A DNA stretch of 33,781 nucleotides from Sulfurimonas crateris (lineage in GTDB: Bacteria; Campylobacterota; Campylobacteria; Campylobacterales; Sulfurimonadaceae). This document shows, piece by piece, positions 15,352-22,451 of this stretch. Location: assembly GCA_945883795.1 (NCBI GenBank), contig CAMCYC010000023.1:1-33781 (forward strand), in the 5' to 3' direction. The notes under the pieces were generated by a model, which saw only the letters and a program-made list of their open reading frames with translations, was not told the DNA's origin and made no database searches. The translations under genes were made by a program, and so were the position numbers. The number at the start of each line of letters is the position of its first letter. Position 1 is the first letter of the stretch.

Positions 15352-15900
15352 ATGACAGATTTTGCACAATGGAGTTTGGATACGATTAGAGAGGATGGTG
15401 CTGCTTTAAGTTGGCTTGAAGAACAACGATTTGATTGGACAACAACTACAGCACACTCTTTAGAGAGAATGTTAATGGGTAAAACTATTATTCTTATAAC
15501 GGATGAAAAACGGAAATGGCTTGAGCATTATATTTTAACTTCAATAAATAGAGCCTCATTTGATAGACCATTACTCTCAATTTTGAGTATTGATAGTATA
15601 TGCCAACATTACAATAGTGTGAATACTGGAGAGATGATAGATATTCTTGATGATATGATATCTCTTGCGTATCGGGATGATTATTTTTTTTGGTATATTG
15701 GTAAAGGGAATGATAAAAGAGCAGATATTGCTAAAAAAAGAGATGACAGCTATTTTTGGATTTTTGATGAAGAGTTCCAAAACTCTTTTATGCTAAAATC
15801 ATATGACCCTTTATTAGATATAAAGCTTTTACAATTATTTAAACTTTTTGATGCTTCGTTAAATGCAGCTCTGTATGGAGAGGTTGATGTTGGTTTGTGA
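15352..15900 (+). CDS. hobA: DnaA-binding initiation factor HobA
   Basis: Campylobacterota-specific functional counterpart of DiaA. A tetramer binds domain I-II of DnaA and stimulates its assembly at oriC. I recognise it from the start MTDFAQWSLDTIREDGA, the WLEEQR block, and LLSILSIDSICQHYNSVNTG, LAYRDDYFFWYIGKG and DDSYFWIFDEEF. The 182-residue length fits. The neighbours lysC upstream and holB-folP downstream match the gene order around hobA in Helicobacter pylori. GGAGAAAAAAT precedes the ATG. The 3' end overlaps holB by 14 bases, so the replication genes are co-translated. Confidence 0.93.
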   Translation: MTDFAQWSLDTIREDGAALSWLEEQRFDWTTTTAHSLERMLMGKTIILITDEKRKWLEHYILTSINRASFDRPLLSILSIDSICQHYNSVNTGEMIDILDDMISLAYRDDYFFWYIGKGNDKRADIAKKRDDSYFWIFDEEFQNSFMLKSYDPLLDIKLLQLFKLFDASLNAALYGEVDVGL

Positions 15901-16501
15901 TACTAAAAAATCGTATATCCTTATTGCAAGTGAGATACAAAAAGAGTTTGAGAGATTAGAACATGAGTTAAAGCCAAATCGTGTTATTGGCTTTATACGG
16001 GAAAAGTTTCTTATCGAAGATGCCAAAGCAGTGATTGCAGAGGCTTATATAAGTGAAGCACAAACAAAATATATTGTTTTGGGAGCTGAGGAGTTTCACT
16101 CGGTTTCTCAAAATTCCCTTTTAAAAGTTTTGGAAGAACCTCCTAGAAATATAGAATTTATTATAATTTCTCCTACAAAATCAAATCTACTTCCAACTGT
16201 TCGTTCACGATTGCCTATTTATAAAGGTGAATCTATCCGTAAACTAATACATTTAGATTTAAACTTGGCTCAAATTAATTATGCTCAAATTTTTGCATTC
16301 TTAAAAGAACATGCACGAATCAAAAAAAATGATGCCAAAATGTTAGTAGAAGCACTTTATTATAGGGCTACTGTTATAGACATGCTTATTCTTTCGGCTT
16401 CTCAACTAGAAAATTTTGATAAAGCGTATAGACTTTTAGAATTAAATTCAAGAGCTCAAAGTGTACTTGCCTTACTACTTATGGGTTTTACAAGGGAATA
16501 G
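15887..16501 (+). CDS. holB: DNA polymerase III delta-prime subunit, short form
   Basis: Clamp-loader subunit that works with delta and tau/gamma to load the beta clamp. The start is set at ATG 15887 (204 residues), with GGAGAGG at 15877-15883; the frame is open earlier, but those starts lie deeper in hobA. The diagnostic block is LGAEEFHSVSQNSLLKVLEEPP, followed by FIIISPTKSNLLPTVRSRLP, the clamp-loader SRC-like region (here SRLP). The N-terminal Walker A part and the C-terminal collar are reduced compared with the about 330-residue E. coli protein, as is usual in this phylum. It overlaps hobA by 14 bases and ends five bases before folP. Confidence 0.88.
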   Translation: MLVCDTKKSYILIASEIQKEFERLEHELKPNRVIGFIREKFLIEDAKAVIAEAYISEAQTKYIVLGAEEFHSVSQNSLLKVLEEPPRNIEFIIISPTKSNLLPTVRSRLPIYKGESIRKLIHLDLNLAQINYAQIFAFLKEHARIKKNDAKMLVEALYYRATVIDMLILSASQLENFDKAYRLLELNSRAQSVLALLLMGFTRE

Positions 16502-16506
16502 TAATT

Positions 16507-17649
16507 ATGGAAGTGGAAAAATTATCCAATGATATTGATGCCAAAAAAATATTGATACATTTGGGTGTAGATGGTGGCGGAATAGATATTTTAGCTTCTA
16601 AAATGACACATCATATTATTTATATAAGAGATTTACATGTTGGTGGTGCAAATATTTTAAAGCAAGATGCACTCTCTATTGGTGCGGATTTGGCTGTACC
16701 TCGTGGAACTGTGATTGCTAAAACTTCTCATGTAGATTGTATTCTTATAGCAACAGGTAAACAGTTAGAGATACTGAGCAAAAAAGAGTTGGCGCAACCT
16801 TTTGGACTCAAAGATTTGGCAAAAAAATTAAAGCAATTTAGTAAAATTAAAAAGCCTTCTCATGTCGAAATAATGGGAATTATAAATGCAAATGATGATA
16901 GTTTTTTCTCAGGAAGTAGATTTTTGGGAACTCAGGCAATAGATAAAATTATAAGCATGATAGAAGATGGTGCTACTATTATAGATGTTGGTGGCGTTTC
17001 TTCTCGTCCAAATTCACTTAGCGTGCATGCTGATGAGGAACTTCAAAGAGTCAAACCTATTATTGATGCAATATATCAAGCAAAACTTTATGAAAAAGTG
17101 CAATTTAGTTGTGATAGTTATGAACCAAAAGTGCTTTCTTATGCGTTGGAGAGAGGTTTTAGTATTGTCAATGATATTACGGGTTTACAAAATGATGAGG
17201 TTTGTAAATTATGTGCCTCTTATGATGCAACTGCGGTAATTATGCACATGCAAGGCTCACCTCAAACGATGCAAAAAAATCCACATTATAAGAGTGTTAT
17301 AGAGGATGTTTACAGTTTTTTGCAAGAAAGAATAAATAAAGCAGAATCTTTTGGAATAAAAGATATTATTATAGATGTTGGAATAGGTTTTGGTAAAACG
17401 CTTGAGCATAATTTACTTTTGATTAAACATCTAGAAAACTTTTTAAGATTAGAAAAACAAATTTTAGTAGGGGTCTCAAGAAAATCACTTATTAATCAAA
17501 TTTTTCCCTCTAGCGTAGAACAAAGATTAGCAGGAACATTGGCTTTGCATCTTGAAGCATTCAGACATGGTGCTTCAATTTTGAGAGTGCATGATGTGTA
17601 TGAGCATAAACAAGCGTTAGCGATACAACAAGCGTTAAAAAATATATAG
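16507..17649 (+). CDS. folP: Dihydropteroate synthase with N-terminal extension
   Basis: Condenses p-aminobenzoate with dihydropterin pyrophosphate in folate synthesis; the target of sulfonamides. The TIM-barrel part begins near residue 118 with VEIMGIINANDDSFFSG. It continues with IDVGGVSSRPN, FSIVNDITGLQ, VIMHMQGSPQTMQ, IDVGIGFGKTLEHN, ILVGVSRKSLI and ILRVHDV. About 115 residues precede it, containing HIIYIRDLHVGGANILKQDA and DLAVPRGTV, which are not part of the standard about 280-residue enzyme. Similar long forms are expected in this phylum. The pterin loop reads GGVSSRP where E. coli has GGESTRP. It lies between holB (5-base gap) and the GGDEF gene (under 15 bases). Confidence 0.93.
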   Translation: MEVEKLSNDIDAKKILIHLGVDGGGIDILASKMTHHIIYIRDLHVGGANILKQDALSIGADLAVPRGTVIAKTSHVDCILIATGKQLEILSKKELAQPFGLKDLAKKLKQFSKIKKPSHVEIMGIINANDDSFFSGSRFLGTQAIDKIISMIEDGATIIDVGGVSSRPNSLSVHADEELQRVKPIIDAIYQAKLYEKVQFSCDSYEPKVLSYALERGFSIVNDITGLQNDEVCKLCASYDATAVIMHMQGSPQTMQKNPHYKSVIEDVYSFLQERINKAESFGIKDIIIDVGIGFGKTLEHNLLLIKHLENFLRLEKQILVGVSRKSLINQIFPSSVEQRLAGTLALHLEAFRHGASILRVHDVYEHKQALAIQQALKNI

Positions 17650-17662
17650 GAGGTTGTTGAGA

Positions 17663-18997
17663 ATGAAATTTCCAGCTGTAGGAGATATAGCGACAAGAGC
17701 CGTATCTGCATTGAATATTAATGATACTATGATTCAAGCATTAGAGATGATGTTAGAAGATGGGCACAGAAATATTATTGTGATTGATGTACCAAATTAT
17801 AGATTATTAAATGTCATGGATATTATTAAAATAAAAAATGATACAACTTCTTTACAATTAAAATTAAAAGAATTGAATTTACCTCTTGTGCGTACAATCA
17901 ATAAACATAAAAATGTTTTAGATACTCTTGAATTTATCAATGAAAAAGTGGAGTGTTTTTGTGTTGTAAATAACGATAACTCTTTATATGGACTCATTGC
18001 ACAATCGGACATTATGGCAAATATTGACCCCGATACTTTGATGGAAAATTATAGACTTCAAGACTTTTTTAAAATTGGAAGAAAAGTAAAAAATGTCACA
18101 AAAGAAAAAACAATATCTGAACTGTTATCTGAAATGATTAGTGGCAATCATGATAATGTGGTTGTATTAGAAAACAATCAACCTATTGGTATTTTAACCA
18201 CTAAAGATGTGATGAAGATTATCAAAAATAAAGAAAACCTTGATTTAAGTGTGAGTGTTTACATGTCTTCTCCTGTAGAAACTATTCATAAAAATTCATC
18301 AATTAAACAAGCTATATATTTTATTAAAGACAAGCATTATAAACGAGTTATTGTTGTAAATGATGATGGTACTTTCGTAGGAGTAATTACTCAAAAAGAG
18401 TTAATCTCTTTGACTTATTCAAGATGGGCTACTTTGATGAAAGAGTATCAAGTAGAACTTACAGAGATTAATAGCATGTTAGAAAATAAAAATAAAGAGT
18501 ACGAAGTGATGGCATCGACTGATGCGCTTACAGGTCTTTATAACCGCTACAAATTTTCAGAACTTTATGTATCTTCTTATACTTCAATGGTTCAAAGAAA
18601 AAATCATATGTCACTGATTATGCTTGATATTGATTTTTTTAAAAAAGTGAATGATTCGTATGGACATAATATTGGCGATAAAGCTTTAATCCAAGTTTCT
18701 CACACACTTCTTAGAACTGTGCGAAATATTGATATTATCTCAAGATGGGGTGGAGAAGAGTTTATAGTTTTGCTCCCAACAGTTGATTTGACACAAGCAG
18801 TAAAATTAGCAGATAAAATTCGAGTAAATATTTATAATCAAGAGATAGATGTAATAGGGCATGTAAGTGTTAGTATTGGTGTGAGTGAAGTATACGAAGG
18901 AGAGGTGATGCAAGATGCAATAAAAAGGGCTGATGAAGCTCTCTATTTGGCAAAAAAATCTGGAAGAAATTGTGTCAAGAGTGAGAAGGATTTGTAA
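17663..18997 (+). CDS. Diguanylate cyclase with four N-terminal CBS motifs
   Basis: Predicted cytoplasmic enzyme that makes cyclic di-GMP, sensed through CBS (Bateman) modules that usually bind adenine nucleotides. Residues 1-250 contain four CBS repeats, ending in recognisable LYGLIAQSDIM, IGILTTKDVMKII and FVGVITQKELISL. A short coiled coil (about 255-282) links to a GGDEF domain (about 283-440) with STDALTGLYNRYKF and LDIDFFKKVNDSYGH. The active site is RWGGEEF (GGEEF at 363-367). An inhibitory RxxD site (RNID, 354-357) sits exactly five residues before it, so both catalysis and product inhibition look intact. The ATG at 17663 has AGGAGG nine bases upstream; TTG codons at 17654 and 17657 are less likely. 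It is the last gene of the lysC-hobA-holB-folP run. Confidence 0.92.
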   Translation: MKFPAVGDIATRAVSALNINDTMIQALEMMLEDGHRNIIVIDVPNYRLLNVMDIIKIKNDTTSLQLKLKELNLPLVRTINKHKNVLDTLEFINEKVECFCVVNNDNSLYGLIAQSDIMANIDPDTLMENYRLQDFFKIGRKVKNVTKEKTISELLSEMISGNHDNVVVLENNQPIGILTTKDVMKIIKNKENLDLSVSVYMSSPVETIHKNSSIKQAIYFIKDKHYKRVIVVNDDGTFVGVITQKELISLTYSRWATLMKEYQVELTEINSMLENKNKEYEVMASTDALTGLYNRYKFSELYVSSYTSMVQRKNHMSLIMLDIDFFKKVNDSYGHNIGDKALIQVSHTLLRTVRNIDIISRWGGEEFIVLLPTVDLTQAVKLADKIRVNIYNQEIDVIGHVSVSIGVSEVYEGEVMQDAIKRADEALYLAKKSGRNCVKSEKDL

Positions 18998-19084
18998 ATT
19001 TTTTTGTTCATAGATTTTTCTTTCATATCCTACATATGAAGTTATTGTAGTTGATATGAAAAAGCAAAAAAAAATGGCATACAC

Positions 19085-19119
19085 AAAAAAGGGTATGGGT
19101 TTTAAACCATAAACCCTTT
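19085..19119 (-). terminator. Terminator between convergent GGDEF gene and pit
   Basis: On the minus strand, AAAGGGTTTATGG pairs with CCATACCC (one two-base bulge) and is followed by TTTTTT, a good intrinsic terminator. It overlaps the pit stop codon. On the plus strand the same stem is followed by TTTT, so it may also end the folP-GGDEF transcript. Confidence 0.65.
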
Positions 19120-20742
19120 TATCATAAAATAAAGTGCTGCAGCAATAATAGCAGTTACAGGTACAGTGATAAGCCATGCAGCAATAATCTTTTTAATAGC
19201 ATTTCGTTTTACGAACTCTACTTTTTTAGCTTGTTTAATACTTCTTTTAGCTTCTTTTATAAGGTGTTCTTCTTCTGCGATTCTTTTATAGAGTGATACA
19301 ACTCGTTCATAATCTACTTGCACTTTGTCAGGTTTTGCTTCTAAAGTTTTAAGTTCTGCTTGAATAGCATGGAGTGTTTTTTTTTCATCATGCATCGTTG
19401 CAATTGTATTTTTTTCAACATAATTGGCATCATTTAAGTGTAACCATTCCCTTAAAAATCCAACCCCAAAAACACCACCAATAGCGATGTGAGTTGAACT
19501 CACAGGAAGACCAAGTTGAGACGCTAGGATAACTGTCATAGCTGCTGCCATAGCGATAGAAAATGCTCGGATTTGGTCAAGTTCAGTTATCTCACTTCCA
19601 ACTGTTTTGATAAGTTTTGGACCATATAGAGCAAGACCAATAGCGATACCAATTCCACCAACACCCATAACCCATAATGGTATAGAGGCTTTTGAAGATA
19701 CTCCACCATTGACGATAGCGTCATTGATAGCCGCTAATGGACCAACGGCATTTGCAACATCATTTGCTCCATGTGCAAAACTTAAAAGTGCTGCTGCAAA
19801 GATAAGTGGAATAGTAAAAAGGGTATTGACTGAAACTCTTGAGTTTTGGACAACTTTTGAGTTAAGCTTTGATTTTACGGTAAAATAAACAATCACTCCA
19901 GCAATAAGTCCAAATGTCATGGCTGTCGTAAATGATGGTTCTTTTGTCATCTCAAGAGAGATAAGAGGGAGTGTATTGAGGATATTTACAATGGACGACC
20001 AGATATGCGTAACACCTTTGAGTGTGAGGTATGTTACAAATGCCCAAGCCATAATAGAGACAAAAATTGGAACCCATTTTTTTGCTGCTACAATTTTATC
20101 TTCTTTAAAAATAATTGATTTTTTAATAGCATATAAAAAAATAGCCGCTATGATACCACCCATGAGTGGAGAGATAATCCATGAAGTAGCGATTTTAGCC
20201 ATAGTTCCCCAAGAAACTATCGACCAACCAGCTGCCGCAATTCCAGCACCCATAATCCCGCCAACAATTGAGTGTGTTGTTGAAACTGGCGCTTTCATCG
20301 CCGTTGCAAAGTTAAGCCAGAGAGCCGCAGCAAAAAGTGCAGCCATCATAGCCCAAATAAAAGGGTCAGGATTTCCACCAAAAGCAGAGATGTCAATTAT
20401 CCCTTTTTTGATAGTTTCTACCACATCTCCACCAGCAATTAAAGCACCACTCGCTTCAAAAATAGCTGCTATGATAATTGCCATAGTCATAGTCATGGCT
20501 TTTGAACCAACAGCAGGACCAACATTGTTGGCTACATCATTAGCTCCAATATTCATCGCCATGTACGCACCAATGAGTGCGGCAACCCCTAAAAAGATGT
20601 TGTTAGAAATACCACCATTTGTTAATAAACTGTAAGTAAGTACACCAATCATAAAAAAGAGTGCAACACCCATTTTTATAAAATCTGAACTACTCTCTTT
20701 TAAAGCTTCTTTTTCAAGCTTCTTTATTGTCTGAATTTCCAT
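19102..20742 (-). CDS. pit: Inorganic phosphate transporter, Pit family
   Basis: Inner-membrane cation-coupled phosphate permease of the Pit/PHO4 family. The inverted-repeat architecture shows in two signature copies, GANDVANNVGP (66-76) and GANDVANAVGP (325-335). Paired STTHSIVGG and SSTHIAIGG loops are the other matching pair. About ten membrane helices are visible, with a charged cytoplasmic domain (about 437-515) inserted before the last helix. The start is ATG 20742 (546 residues), with GGGAG six bases upstream; the frame could begin at 20772 but lacks a binding site there. Sulfate transport (CysP) is possible for this family but less likely. Its -10 box is probably GATAAT on the minus strand at 20771-20776. 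Confidence 0.92.
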   Translation of the reverse strand: MEIQTIKKLEKEALKESSSDFIKMGVALFFMIGVLTYSLLTNGGISNNIFLGVAALIGAYMAMNIGANDVANNVGPAVGSKAMTMTMAIIIAAIFEASGALIAGGDVVETIKKGIIDISAFGGNPDPFIWAMMAALFAAALWLNFATAMKAPVSTTHSIVGGIMGAGIAAAGWSIVSWGTMAKIATSWIISPLMGGIIAAIFLYAIKKSIIFKEDKIVAAKKWVPIFVSIMAWAFVTYLTLKGVTHIWSSIVNILNTLPLISLEMTKEPSFTTAMTFGLIAGVIVYFTVKSKLNSKVVQNSRVSVNTLFTIPLIFAAALLSFAHGANDVANAVGPLAAINDAIVNGGVSSKASIPLWVMGVGGIGIAIGLALYGPKLIKTVGSEITELDQIRAFSIAMAAAMTVILASQLGLPVSSTHIAIGGVFGVGFLREWLHLNDANYVEKNTIATMHDEKKTLHAIQAELKTLEAKPDKVQVDYERVVSLYKRIAEEEHLIKEAKRSIKQAKKVEFVKRNAIKKIIAAWLITVPVTAIIAAALYFMIKGFMV

Positions 20743-20808
20743 GACCAACTCCCATCTAAAAATGGGACGCATTATCGCAAATTTTCGATTAGAGTATGAT
20801 TATGTATT

Positions 20809-21351
20809 CTATTTTTTTATATATGCTTTTATAATTTCTTGTCTTTCTTGTGGTCTATCTGCACCTGAGCGACCAAGTGTAACAACCGAATTGAGTTTTT
20901 TGAGTGTTGGCATAGATTCTTTGGTTGCTTCTCCAAAGATAGTATGATGTCCATTAAGCCAAGGTGTTGGAGCCGTTGTTATAAAAAATTGACTCCCATT
21001 TGTATATGGACCAGAATTTGCCATGGCTAAAATACCCACTTTATCAAAAAGTTTTCCTTTAAATTCATCTTTAAAAGGTTTTTTCCAGATACTTTCTCCA
21101 CCACGACCACTTTCAGTTGGGTCTCCGCCTTGAATCATAAAGTCTTTTATAATTCTATGAAAAGCAATCCCATTGTAATACCCATTTTTAATGTGTGTCA
21201 TAAAATTCTCAACTGCAAGTGGTGCGACATCTGGATAGAGTTCTAACTCAATATTTCCTTGCGTTGTTTGTAAAATTACATGGGGATTTTGCTCATCTGC
21301 ATGAACTCCAAGTGTGAATAAAACAAAAATAAGTGCCATTAAAAGTTTCAT
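20809..21351 (-). CDS. Exported cyclophilin-type peptidyl-prolyl isomerase
   Basis: Cyclophilin that catalyses cis-trans isomerisation of proline peptide bonds, probably in the periplasm. Residues 1-18 are a signal peptide ending GVHA before DE. The core shows FHRI (64-67), DFMIQGGDPT, LAMANSGPYTNGSQFFIT and WLNGHHTIFGE (131-141), including the catalytic Arg, Phe and the Trp of cyclosporin-sensitive forms. The 180-residue length fits. The ATG comes two bases after the msrB stop, with GAGGAG in the msrB 3' end, so the two are co-translated. Confidence 0.93.
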   Translation of the reverse strand: MKLLMALIFVLFTLGVHADEQNPHVILQTTQGNIELELYPDVAPLAVENFMTHIKNGYYNGIAFHRIIKDFMIQGGDPTESGRGGESIWKKPFKDEFKGKLFDKVGILAMANSGPYTNGSQFFITTAPTPWLNGHHTIFGEATKESMPTLKKLNSVVTLGRSGADRPQERQEIIKAYIKK

Positions 21352-21353
21352 AG

Positions 21354-21743
21354 TTATTTCTCCTCTTCAAAAGTTAAACATACAGAATTGATACAGTATC
21401 TCAAACCTGTAGGATTTGGTCCATCTTCAAAAACATGACCCAAATGAGCCTCACATGTAGCACATTGAACTTCTGTTCTAATCATTCCATAGCTTTTATC
21501 TTTAATCTCTATAATCGCATCTTCAATCGGCTCATAATAGCTAGGCCAACCTGTTCCTGAGTCAAATTTTGTATCTGAGTGAAAAAGTGGTGCATCACAG
21601 CATACACATCTATAAAGACCGTCCCCTTTGTAATCATAAAATTGACCACTAAAAGGGGCTTCTGTTCCATGCGCACGGCATACTTGATACTCTTCATGAG
21701 AGAGTTGTTCACGCCATTGTTTATCTGTTTTTTCAATTTTCAT
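21354..21743 (-). CDS. msrB: Peptide-methionine (R)-S-oxide reductase
   Basis: Reduces methionine-R-sulfoxide in damaged proteins. The catalytic Cys117 lies in [10 protein letters not shown], and the zinc site uses C46/C49 (RCVCC) and C94/C97 (QCATC). [13 protein letters not shown] and [10 protein letters not shown] are family blocks. The 129-residue protein has no signal peptide, so it should be cytoplasmic, unlike its exported partner. No MsrA domain is fused. AAAAGG lies seven bases before the ATG. It is the first gene of an msrB-cyclophilin pair. Confidence 0.95.
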   Translation of the reverse strand: MKIEKTDKQWREQLSHEEYQVCRAHGTEAPFSGQFYDYKGDGLYRCVCCDAPLFHSDTKFDSGTGWPSYYEPIEDAIIEIKDKSYGMIRTEVQCATCEAHLGHVFEDGPNPTGLRYCINSVCLTFEEEK

Positions 21744-21861
21744 TGCGTTGCCTTTTTTTTGTTTTGCAATTCTAATTTATTAAAATTAAAAAAGAGTTAG
21801 TAAAATTAAATAATTGATTTTTTAAATGATAAAAAAGATTTTTGGAGGAAATTTTATCTCG

Positions 21862-21888
21862 AAACTGTCGCAAAAATTACGACAGTTT
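21862..21888 (-). terminator. Hairpin downstream of HU
   Basis: AAACTGTCG (21862-21870) and CGACAGTTT (21880-21888) form a perfect 9-bp stem around a 9-base AT loop, starting nine bases after the HU stop. No T-run follows on the minus strand, but stem strength and position suggest a transcript end or 3' stabiliser. Confidence 0.6.
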
Positions 21889-21896
21889 TAGAAAAA

Positions 21897-22181
21897 TTAT
21901 TTAGCGGCTGCAACGCTATCTTTAAGACTTTTACCAGCTCTAAACTTAGGAACCATTTTGTCTTCAGTAGTATAAGCTTTATCAGTACCGGGAACTACAC
22001 CACTTTTGCCTTTTTGAAGTGTAGCAACAAAACTGCCAAAACCAACTAAAGATACTTCTTCTTTTTTTACTAATGCGGTAGTAACAGCATCTATAAATGC
22101 TTTGATAGCCATATCAGCTTCACCCTTAGTTTTGTAACCACCACTTGCTTGTACTAATTCAACGAATTGTGCTTTGTTCAT
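21897..22181 (-). CDS. hup: HU-family nucleoid protein
   Basis: Small dimeric DNA-bending protein of the bacterial nucleoid. It starts MNKAQFVELVQASGG, with the helical dimer region, then VSLVGFGSFVA (the HU signature), and ends with a DNA-binding arm and KFRAGKSLKDSVA. The canonical arm sequence is altered: QKGKSGVVPGTDKAYTTEDK replaces the usual R/GRNP-containing tip. The 94-residue length is normal. AAGGG precedes the ATG. It is monocistronic, with a 270-base upstream region. Confidence 0.94.
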   Translation of the reverse strand: MNKAQFVELVQASGGYKTKGEADMAIKAFIDAVTTALVKKEEVSLVGFGSFVATLQKGKSGVVPGTDKAYTTEDKMVPKFRAGKSLKDSVAAAK

Positions 22182-22316
22182 ACATAAACCCTTGGAACAT
22201 AAAAATTTCCGATATTATTTTAGACATGTTCCCAAAAAGCCCAAGTCCTTCAATAATTCAGCTGTGGGTACTTTATAATTTATTTGCTTAAATTTTTCTT
22301 CTTTTGACTTAAAGAT

Positions 22317-22343
22317 ATAAAAAAAAAGAGAAGTTAGGCTTCT
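22317..22343 (-). terminator. Intrinsic terminator on the minus strand
   Basis: On the minus strand AGAAG-CCTAA-CTTCT is followed by CTTTTTTTTT, the classical form. It lies about 110 bases beyond the stop of the DUF342 gene and probably ends that transcript. It also sits immediately downstream of a TATAAT box (22364-22369). Confidence 0.6.
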
Positions 22344-22363
22344 TTATAGTATTTGTGGCTCTT

Positions 22364-22369
22364 ATTATA
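22364..22369 (-). promoter_or_regulatory. -10 box (TATAAT on minus strand) upstream of HU
   Basis: The minus strand reads ACTGTTATAATAAGAG. Initiation near 22357 would run into the terminator-like hairpin at 22343-22317 before reaching HU. A second candidate HU -10, TATAAA, lies at 22272-22277. Confidence 0.35.
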
Positions 22370-22451
22370 ACAGTACACACAGAGAAACTGATATTTCTGA
22401 AGATAAAAAAAAGGAATAATTCTCTGATTTTGATACTATATTTGAAAATTG

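Noticed and set aside
19919-20635. Long open frame (238 codons) on the plus strand opposite pit
   Set aside because: It is antisense to the strongly recognised Pit transporter, has no binding site or known motif, and its Ala/Ile/Pro-rich composition is what the reverse complement of a hydrophobic membrane protein gives.
22215-22345. Minus-strand open stretch upstream of HU reading YKVPTAELLKDLGFLG
   Set aside because: It looks somewhat protein-like but has no usable start codon or binding site and no family I recognise; it is more likely leader sequence or chance than a gene.
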